Origin: Flavobacteriales bacterium
Lineage (GTDB): Bacteria > Bacteroidota > Bacteroidia > Flavobacteriales_F > PHOS-HE28
Length of the DNA stretch: 56,033 nucleotides
Reading direction: 5' to 3'
NCBI GenBank assembly: GCA_013360395.1
Contig: JABWBQ010000014.1
Coordinates: 1-56,033, forward strand
The position numbers were made by a program, and so were the translations under genes. Shown here one piece after another: positions 49,896 to 56,033 of this stretch (within the stretch, counting starts at the first letter, position 1; each line of letters opens with the position of its first letter). The notes beneath the pieces are model-generated. The model ran no database searches, had not been told where the DNA came from, and saw only the letters and a list, made by a program, of their open reading frames with translations.

Positions 49896-52526
49896 TCAGT
49901 GGGCCACCATCAGCTTGCCCCGGCCCAGCTCCACGCCGTTCTGCACCACCCGGTAGAAGTACAGCCCATCGGCCAGCCAGGCGGTGGTGAGGGTGATGCG
50001 CCCGTTGCCGGAACTGCGCCGCTCGATCACCTGCCCCGCGTTGTCCATCAGGTCCACCGTTACGGGCCCCTGCCCGTTGGCGCCGAAGACGTTGAAGAAC
50101 ACGTCGCGATCGGCCGGGTCCGGGAAGTGCACCACCCGCACACCGGCGGTCGCCTCGCCGATGCCGGTGCCGGGGTCCTCCAGGGTCACACAATAGTCCT
50201 CGGTCTCCCCGTAATCATAGCCATTCTCGCACCCCGAACCTGCGGCCGCGTCGTACACCATGATCACCCGCATCCGGGTGCTGCCCGGTGCCGCCCAGGT
50301 GGGGATCGCGATGGTACCGTTCATCGTGGTCGTGGCCGCAGGGGAAGTGTACAGCAGCTCGCCCGTCGTGCCGAAGGTCCCGTCCTGGTCCAGGTCCACC
50401 CATACGGTGAAGTACTCCTCGTAGGCCAGGCCCGAATAGCCCGGGGTGAGGGCGATGGGATAGCTGTTGCCCAGGCTCAGCACGGTGCTCTGACCGGTGT
50501 GGTCGCCATAACCCCCGTCGCTGCCGGTGCTGTGGTTGAGGGTGCCCACGGTCACGTTGGCGATCCACTCCTCGCTGGCATTATTGCTCTGCGATGCGCA
50601 GTACGTGTTGTCCAGGCAGGCCCCGCATCCCGTGGTTTGAACACTGATCGTGTCGCCCCAGGCGGTGGGGGCCCCGTTGCACAGGCAGCGCACACGAACA
50701 TCGTAAGCCATGCAGGCCGTGAGGCCGGTGACCACGTAGCTGGTGTCCAGGATGCCCGTGTAGGCCGTCCAGTTGCCCGCACCGGCAGGGCTCACTTCCA
50801 CTTCGTAGGAGGTGGCCGCGAGCACGGGGCTCCAGGTCAGGCCGGCCTCGTTCGCCCCGGTGGTCGCGACCTCCAGATCGTCCGGCGGCGCACAGCAGCC
50901 CTCGGTGGTCCAGGTGTACACGTCGCTCGTATCGCTGGTGAGGGTGTCGCAGGTGGCGACGACCACGAACTCGTACGGGGTGCAGGGGGTCAGGCCCGAA
51001 GCCATGAACATGGTGTTCACCAGGCCGCCCTGGGTGGTCCAGCTGCTGGTGCCCACCGGGCGGTAGAGCAACGTGAAGGGCCCGGCGGCGGTGCTCCCCC
51101 AGGTGAACTCCACCTGGCCGATGGCCGTGTTCTCCGCATCCAGGTCGTACGGCGGCGGGCAGGGGCCGCAGTTGGCCATGATGGCCTGCAGGCTGTTGTG
51201 GGCATTGATACGACCACCGGTGACGGTGTTGCCCGGCAGGTTGCCCACTTGGTCCACCCCTTCGAACAGCTTGTCGCGCACATACAGGGCGGCCGCCTCC
51301 GGATCGGCCTGGGCCAGGGCACCAAGCGTCGCACAGGGTGCGCTGTACAACAAACCGATGACCCCGGCGGTGAGCGGGCTGGCGAAGCTCGTGCCGCTGG
51401 TACTGCCCGTCCCACCGCCCATGCTGGTGGTCACCACGTCCTCGCCCGGCGCACCCACATCAATGGTCGTGGCACCGTACCCGCTGAAGGTCCGCATGTC
51501 GTTGTCGTTGGTGGCCGTCACGCTCACCATGAAGGGGCTGGGGCAGGCCGTGGGCAGGTCGCCCTCCACGTCGATGTTGATGTTGAGGTTGGCCGTGGCC
51601 CCGCAGTTCAGCACCCCCGCCGCACCCAGGGTGTCGTACATCGCGCACCACAGCGGTGCATCGGCCGGATCCCCGTAGTTGATGCCCCAGCTGGCGTTGG
51701 TGGCCACCACGAAGGCGCCCTTGCTGCCCCCGGTCTGGTTGTACTGGCGGCGCATCACCAAGGGATAGGTGTAGCTGGCCAGCACCTCGGCTTCGCCCAC
51801 CCCCTGGCGGGTCACCACCATCATCTTCACGTTCCAGTTGGCCCCGGCCACGGCCGTGCCGTTGTTGCCCTTGGCCCCGATCATGCCGGCCACCTGGGTG
51901 CCATGCCCTCCCCCGTACACGTCGTCGTCGTTGTTCGCAGGGTTCCAACCGCGATAGTCGTCCACATAGCCGTTGGCGTCGTTGTCCAACCCGTCGTTGG
52001 GGATCTCCAGATGGTTGAACCAGGCGTTGCCGATCAGGTCCGGATGAGGCAGGTCAGCGTTCTCGATGATGCACACCACGATGGTATCGCCTGCGGCCGT
52101 CACGCCCCCGGTGGTGATGTCCCAGGCCAGGTCGCTGTCGATGTCCGCATCGTTGGGGTTCACATGGTGCCACTGCTGGCCGAACTGCGGATCGTTGGGC
52201 ACGATGCGGTCGGTGACCACGTGGTTGTTCTGGGCGAGCTGCGCGGCCGGATGGCGCTGCACGGCACGCAGCATCACCCCCTGCGGCAGGGCCGGCTGGT
52301 CGTAGTGCAGCAGCCAGGTGCGCAGGGGCGCGCTCACCTCCTTCACCGCACGCAGGCCGGTGGGAAGGCCGTTCACCACGCGCAGGTCCCCGGTGATGGC
52401 CGCCACATCGGCTCCCGGCTGCAGCATCACCAGCACGTCGCCGGCGAGGTAGGCGGGTCGACCGCTCTGGGCCGGCAGCAGGACCGGGAACAACAACGCC
52501 AGGACGAAGGGCAGCACGTGCTTCAT
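49896..52526 (-). CDS. Subtilase (S8) family protein with Fn3-like and GEVED domains and T9SS type A sorting domain
   Basis: 876 aa from ATG 52526; signal peptide to ~residue 19 (LLFPVLLPA). A prodomain-like region (~25-110) precedes the S8 domain. His208 (YGGGHGTQVAGM), Asn277 (VATNASWG) and Ser380 (GTSGTSFASP) are present. At the usual catalytic Asp position (D-T/S-G) the sequence reads VCIIENADLPHPDL, with Glu155-Asn156 instead. Two Fn3-like modules (~445-620), a GEVED domain (EYFTVWVDLDQDGTFG...YGETEDYC) and a type A sorting domain follow (VVHFPDPADRDVFFNV, MDNAGQVIE). It should be exported by T9SS as a surface or secreted protease-like protein; activity is uncertain. Confidence 0.9.
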   Translation of the reverse strand: MKHVLPFVLALLFPVLLPAQSGRPAYLAGDVLVMLQPGADVAAITGDLRVVNGLPTGLRAVKEVSAPLRTWLLHYDQPALPQGVMLRAVQRHPAAQLAQNNHVVTDRIVPNDPQFGQQWHHVNPNDADIDSDLAWDITTGGVTAAGDTIVVCIIENADLPHPDLIGNAWFNHLEIPNDGLDNDANGYVDDYRGWNPANNDDDVYGGGHGTQVAGMIGAKGNNGTAVAGANWNVKMMVVTRQGVGEAEVLASYTYPLVMRRQYNQTGGSKGAFVVATNASWGINYGDPADAPLWCAMYDTLGAAGVLNCGATANLNINIDVEGDLPTACPSPFMVSVTATNDNDMRTFSGYGATTIDVGAPGEDVVTTSMGGGTGSTSGTSFASPLTAGVIGLLYSAPCATLGALAQADPEAAALYVRDKLFEGVDQVGNLPGNTVTGGRINAHNSLQAIMANCGPCPPPYDLDAENTAIGQVEFTWGSTAAGPFTLLYRPVGTSSWTTQGGLVNTMFMASGLTPCTPYEFVVVATCDTLTSDTSDVYTWTTEGCCAPPDDLEVATTGANEAGLTWSPVLAATSYEVEVSPAGAGNWTAYTGILDTSYVVTGLTACMAYDVRVRCLCNGAPTAWGDTISVQTTGCGACLDNTYCASQSNNASEEWIANVTVGTLNHSTGSDGGYGDHTGQSTVLSLGNSYPIALTPGYSGLAYEEYFTVWVDLDQDGTFGTTGELLYTSPAATTTMNGTIAIPTWAAPGSTRMRVIMVYDAAAGSGCENGYDYGETEDYCVTLEDPGTGIGEATAGVRVVHFPDPADRDVFFNVFGANGQGPVTVDLMDNAGQVIERRSSGNGRITLTTAWLADGLYFYRVVQNGVELGRGKLMVAH

Positions 52527-52550
52527 GGTCGGGGGCTTGGTTTCGGGCCG

Positions 52551-52558
52551 CAAAGGTA
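52551..52558 (-). promoter_or_regulatory. -7 element TACCTTTG for the S8 gene
   Basis: Exact TAnnTTTG, 24 nt before ATG 52526. It supports that start rather than an upstream extension of the frame. Confidence 0.65.
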
Positions 52559-52635
52559 CCCTCCGGACGCATGCGACCGGCCGATGGGCTGCCTGTTCCA
52601 CAGGCATGCTGAACCGCTGCCTTGGAAGCCTGCCG

Positions 52636-55107
52636 TCACCCGTGCACGAACACGCGCTTCACCCGCTGGCTGATGGCCGTGAGCGCCTCGTACGGGATGG
52701 TGCCCATATCCCGGGCATGGTCCTCCAGCGGCCGCCCGGGGCCGAACACCGTGACCGCATCGCCGGGCGCGCAAGGAATGTCCGTGACGTCCACCATGCA
52801 CATGTCCATGCATATGCTGCCCGTGAACGGGGCCCGCCGGCCGTGGACGAGCACATGGCCGACGCCATGACCCAGGCTGCGGAACAGGCCGTCGGCATAC
52901 CCGATGGGCAGCACCGCGATGCGCTGCGCGGCCTGCACGCGGTGACGGCGTCCGTAGCCCACGCTGTCACCGGGCGGCACCGCCTTCACCTGGGCGATGG
53001 TGGTGCGCAGCCGGGCCGCGGGCCGCAGCAGGGCGGTCTCGGCGGCATCGTGCCCCACGCCGTGCAGACCGATGCCCGGCCGCACCAGGTCCAGATGCGC
53101 TTCCGGGAAGCGGCTGATGCCCGCCGAGTTGGCGATGTGCCGCGTTGGTCGGCCGGCCAGCACGGCCTCCAGGCGGTCGGCCGCAGCGTTGAAGCGCGCC
53201 AGCTGTTCCCGGGTGAAGGCATCGTGCGCCGGGTCCTCGCTGGCCGCCAGGTGGCTGAACACGGTGGCCACCCGCAGGAAGGGTGCCCGGCGGAGGGCCG
53301 TGATCACGGTGTCCAGATGACCAGGGTCGAAGCCCAGCCGGTGCATCCCGGTGTCGATCTTCAGGTGCACGGGGGGCGCATCGGCGTGCGACCGTGCGTG
53401 GTCGATGGCCGCTTCCAGCGAACGCAGGTCGTACACCACGGCCTCCAGCCGGAAGCGGTGCAGCACTTCCTGGGGCACCGGCTCGGGGTTCATCACCAGG
53501 ATGGGCAGGGTGATGCCGTCCTGTCGCAGGGCGATGCCCTCGTCGGCATAGGCCACGCCCAACATGTCCACCCGTTCGTAGGCGAACAGGCGTGCCAGCT
53601 CGGTGGCACCGCTGCCATACCCGAAGGCCTTCACCATGGCCAGCACCCCGGTGCCCGGACGCAACAAGCCCCGGAAGTGGTTCAGGTTGTGGCGCACGGC
53701 GTCCAGGTCGATCTCCAGCACCGTGCCGTGCACCTGCCGCTGCCAGCGCTCCACCACCCGCTCCAGGCCCAGGCTGCGCGCACCCTTCACCAGCACCGCC
53801 GCATCGCGCAGCTCCTCAGGTGCCACCCCGCGCAACAGGTCCTCCGCGCCGGGGAAGAAGCGTGCCCTGCCGCCGAACAGCGCGGCGTGGGCGGCGATCC
53901 GTGGGCCCACCCCCAGCAGGCGCTCCACACCCGCGCGGCGCAGCAGGCCTGCCACCCGGCCGTACAGCACGTCCTGCGCCTCGCCGCTGTCGTGGATGTC
54001 GCCCAGCACCACGACGCGCTCGCGGTCGGTGGCATGGGCCGCCAGGTGGTCCAGGGCGATGGCGAGCGAGGCCGTGTCGTTGCTGTACGCGTCGTTGATC
54101 AGCAGGCTGCCGTTCACCCCGTCCAGCAGCTCCAGGCGCATGGCCACCGCATGCAGCTGCGGCAGGCGCTCCTGCACCCACGCCGGGGTGCGCCCCAGGT
54201 GCAGCAGCAGCGTGATGCACGTCATCGCATTGGCCACGCTCGCGTGGTCGTCGAAGGGCAGTTGCACGGCGAAGTCGTCGGCACCGTGGCCGATGGTGAG
54301 CCGCAGCCCGCCCTCCACCCGTTCCTCGCGCAGCAGATGCACGAAGGCCGATCCCTCGCGCGACCACGTGCGGGTCAGCAGGTGCCGGTCCAGTCCCAGG
54401 GACTTCACCGCCGCATGCAGCGGCGCGATGTCGCCGGGATACACCAGCACCTGGGCATCGCGGAACAGCTCGAGCTTCTCGCGGGCCTTGGTCCCCTCAT
54501 CGGGGAAGTTCTCGCCGTGGGCCGGACCGAGGCTGGTGAACACCCCGATCGTGGGCCGGATGATCGGGCGCAGGCGTGCCATCTCACCGGGCCGGCTGAT
54601 GCCGGCCTCGAAGATCCCCATGGTGTGGCCGCGGTGCAGGCCCCACACGCTCAGCGGCACGCCCACCTGGCTGTTCCAGCTGCCCGGGCTGCGGGCAATG
54701 TGCTCCTCGCGGCCCAGGAGCTGGGCGAGCCACTCTTTCACCACGGTCTTGCCGTTGCTGCCGGTGATGCCCACCACGGGCCCGTGGAAGTGGCCGCGGT
54801 GCCAGGCGGCCAGGCGTTGCAGCGCGTCCAACGTGTCGGGCACCACGATCGTGTTCAGGCGGTCGTGCAACGCCGGGGGCGGGGGCTCGCTCACCAGGGC
54901 GTTGCGCACGCCGCGCGCCACCAGCTCGTGCAGGAAACGATGCCCGTCATGCCGCTCGCCCCGCAGGGCCACGAACAGCGTGTCGGGCTGTACCTGCGAC
55001 CGGCGCGTGTCCAACAGCAGGTCCACCACCGGCCCATCGCCCAGCGGCATGTGGAGCGCACCGCCCACGGCTTCGGCGATGCGGCTCAACGGATGCGGCT
55101 CGTTCAT
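52636..55107 (-). CDS. Bifunctional MurF ligase / alanine racemase
   Basis: 823 aa, a fusion known in Bacteroidota. Residues ~1-450 are MurF-like: [14 protein letters not shown], the ATP loop [28 protein letters not shown] and [17 protein letters not shown]. Residues ~455-823 are a PLP fold-type III alanine racemase: [25 protein letters not shown] with the PLP Lys near residue 490, [22 protein letters not shown] with the second catalytic Tyr, and [14 protein letters not shown]. It makes D-Ala and joins D-Ala-D-Ala to UDP-MurNAc-tripeptide in the cytoplasm. ATG 55107 overlaps the thymidine kinase stop (ATGA), so expression is coupled. The MurF ATP loop is intact. Confidence 0.95.
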   Translation of the reverse strand: MNEPHPLSRIAEAVGGALHMPLGDGPVVDLLLDTRRSQVQPDTLFVALRGERHDGHRFLHELVARGVRNALVSEPPPPALHDRLNTIVVPDTLDALQRLAAWHRGHFHGPVVGITGSNGKTVVKEWLAQLLGREEHIARSPGSWNSQVGVPLSVWGLHRGHTMGIFEAGISRPGEMARLRPIIRPTIGVFTSLGPAHGENFPDEGTKAREKLELFRDAQVLVYPGDIAPLHAAVKSLGLDRHLLTRTWSREGSAFVHLLREERVEGGLRLTIGHGADDFAVQLPFDDHASVANAMTCITLLLHLGRTPAWVQERLPQLHAVAMRLELLDGVNGSLLINDAYSNDTASLAIALDHLAAHATDRERVVVLGDIHDSGEAQDVLYGRVAGLLRRAGVERLLGVGPRIAAHAALFGGRARFFPGAEDLLRGVAPEELRDAAVLVKGARSLGLERVVERWQRQVHGTVLEIDLDAVRHNLNHFRGLLRPGTGVLAMVKAFGYGSGATELARLFAYERVDMLGVAYADEGIALRQDGITLPILVMNPEPVPQEVLHRFRLEAVVYDLRSLEAAIDHARSHADAPPVHLKIDTGMHRLGFDPGHLDTVITALRRAPFLRVATVFSHLAASEDPAHDAFTREQLARFNAAADRLEAVLAGRPTRHIANSAGISRFPEAHLDLVRPGIGLHGVGHDAAETALLRPAARLRTTIAQVKAVPPGDSVGYGRRHRVQAAQRIAVLPIGYADGLFRSLGHGVGHVLVHGRRAPFTGSICMDMCMVDVTDIPCAPGDAVTVFGPGRPLEDHARDMGTIPYEALTAISQRVKRVFVHG

Positions 55108-55718
55108 CGCTGCATGGCCGCATCACGGGCCGCGGTGACCTGCTCCTGGCGGGCGGCACCGAAGCAGCCCCGGCACAGCGGCACGTAGCTGTCGGTCTCC
55201 CCCAGGTGGATCAGGTCGGTGCTGGCGTGCGTGCGGTGGCTGAAGGAGGCCAGCTGGCCGCAATGCACGCAAATGGCGTGGACCTTGGTGACATGCTCGG
55301 CCATGGCCATCAATTGGGGCATGGGGCCGAAGGGCCGCCCCTGGAAGTCCATGTCCAGCCCGGCGGCGATCACCCGCACCCCGTTGTCGGCCAGCTGGGC
55401 GCACACCTGCGCCAGGCCCTCGTCGAAGAACTGCGCCTCGTCGATGCCCACCACATCGATATCGCTGGCCAGCAACAGCAGGTTGTTGCTGCCGGGCACG
55501 GGCGTGCTGCGGATGCTCGTGGCATCGTGGCTCACCACCTCGTGCTCCGCATAGCGCGTATCCACGGCGGGCTTGAAGATCTCCACCTTCTGGCGGGCGA
55601 ACTCGGCCCGTCGCAGCCTGCGGATCAGCTCCTCGGTCTTGCCGCTGAACATCGACCCGCAGATCACCTCGATCCAGCCCTTGCCGGGGGCTTGGCTGCG
55701 GACGCGCTCCAGGAACAT
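55104..55718 (-). CDS. tdk: Thymidine kinase
   Basis: 204 aa, the usual size of type II (TK1-like) thymidine kinases. P-loop GSMFSGKT at residues 21-28, the lasso-region and Walker B-like [13 protein letters not shown] with the catalytic Glu, [16 protein letters not shown], and zinc ligands CVHCG and CRGC. It phosphorylates thymidine in the salvage pathway. It is coupled to murF-alr by an ATGA overlap, an arrangement without obvious metabolic logic. A -7-like TATTTTCG lies at 55768-55775, 50 nt upstream. Confidence 0.96.
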   Translation of the reverse strand: MFLERVRSQAPGKGWIEVICGSMFSGKTEELIRRLRRAEFARQKVEIFKPAVDTRYAEHEVVSHDATSIRSTPVPGSNNLLLLASDIDVVGIDEAQFFDEGLAQVCAQLADNGVRVIAAGLDMDFQGRPFGPMPQLMAMAEHVTKVHAICVHCGQLASFSHRTHASTDLIHLGETDSYVPLCRGCFGAARQEQVTAARDAAMQR

Positions 55719-55767
55719 CGCGGCGGTGCCTTGGGGGGCGGGACGGCATCGATTTTGCGCCCCGGCA

Positions 55768-55775
55768 CGAAAATA
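55768..55775 (-). promoter_or_regulatory. -7-like element TATTTTCG for the tdk-murF/alr operon
   Basis: One mismatch to TAnnTTTG. It adjoins a plus-strand CATCTTCG (55778-55785) ahead of the next gene, giving a divergent promoter region. Confidence 0.45.
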
Positions 55776-55801
55776 GGCATCTTCGCGTTGGAGCAGAGGC
55801 C

Positions 55802-56033
55802 ATGCAGAAGGTGGGCGACAAGCCGTACAAGCGGGTCCAGGACCTGCTGAAAGCGCTGAACGAGGCCGAGCGCGCGCTGGGAGGCGGCGCGCTCAACGTG
55901 GCCGGCCTGGAGCAGGCGTGCGACGATGCACGCGAGCTGTACGAAAGGCTCGTGGTGCTTCGCCACAAGGCCCGCGAAGGGGAGCGCCCCCATCCGCCGG
56001 CCGCCGCCATGGCCCTGGCCGCCGAACCACCCG
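55802..56033 (+). CDS. Unknown protein, N-terminal 77 residues (truncated by window end)
   Basis: ATG 55802 opens a frame that runs off the window. The first ~60 residues are strongly helical and charged ([44 protein letters not shown]), probably a coiled coil. A proline/alanine-rich linker ([14 protein letters not shown]) follows. No family can be assigned from this fragment. It diverges from thymidine kinase and has a -7-like CATCTTCG 16 nt upstream. Confidence 0.6.
   Translation, partial: MQKVGDKPYKRVQDLLKALNEAERALGGGALNVAGLEQACDDARELYERLVVLRHKAREGERPHPPAAAMALAAEPP

Overview
The window comes from a GC-rich member of the Bacteroidota, probably a Flavobacteriales-like lineage (inference). 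Evidence: several secreted proteins with type IX secretion system (T9SS) C-terminal sorting domains; PorP/SprF-family proteins; a MurF-alanine racemase fusion; the DUF4271/HemD pair; promoters built on the Bacteroidota -7 element TAnnTTTG; and no Shine-Dalgarno sequences ahead of most starts.

Layout. 1-2349 (+): the right end of an IS3-like element, a T9SS-substrate gene that it appears to have beheaded, and an intact secreted T9SS substrate. 2350-2919: no protein gene, but tRNA-Gln(UUG) on the minus strand with its terminator and partial copies of its 3' end. 2920-6914 (+): a DUF2723/GT117 membrane glycosyltransferase and a polysaccharide deacetylase. 31114 down to 6890 (-): about 24 kb of almost contiguous minus-strand genes, the centre of interest. 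It holds three type B T9SS substrates (336, 3127 and about 2755 aa), each followed directly by its own PorP/SprF gene, then a PorE-like TPR/propeller/OmpA protein and a rhodanese lipoprotein. 31368-35954: an unrecognised 356-aa protein, PEP synthase and an AhpD-like protein. 36075-40842 (-): two tandem MBOAT acyltransferase/SGNH-hydrolase pairs. 40968-46533: a small unknown protein, a glutaryl-CoA dehydrogenase-like enzyme (-), DUF4271, HemD, RnpA, YidD and a C-terminal processing protease. 46546-49859: O-antigen ligase-like protein and two LPS-type glycosyltransferases. 49896-52526 (-): a subtilase-like T9SS substrate. 52636-55718 (-): thymidine kinase coupled to MurF-Alr. 55802 to the end (+): a truncated unknown gene.

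How the genes work together. Much of the window is about the cell surface. The T9SS array would secrete giant repeat proteins, with each PorP/SprF probably serving the substrate encoded just upstream. The PorE-like protein would tie the surface machinery to peptidoglycan. The glycosyltransferases, deacetylase, O-antigen ligase and MBOAT/SGNH pairs would build or decorate polysaccharide, and MurF-Alr makes wall precursor. The strongest candidates for new biology are the three-pair adhesin/SprF operon, the 30-unit two-cysteine repeat protein (repeat family not recognised), and an exact 954-nt triplication of a four-repeat block inside the SprB-like protein.
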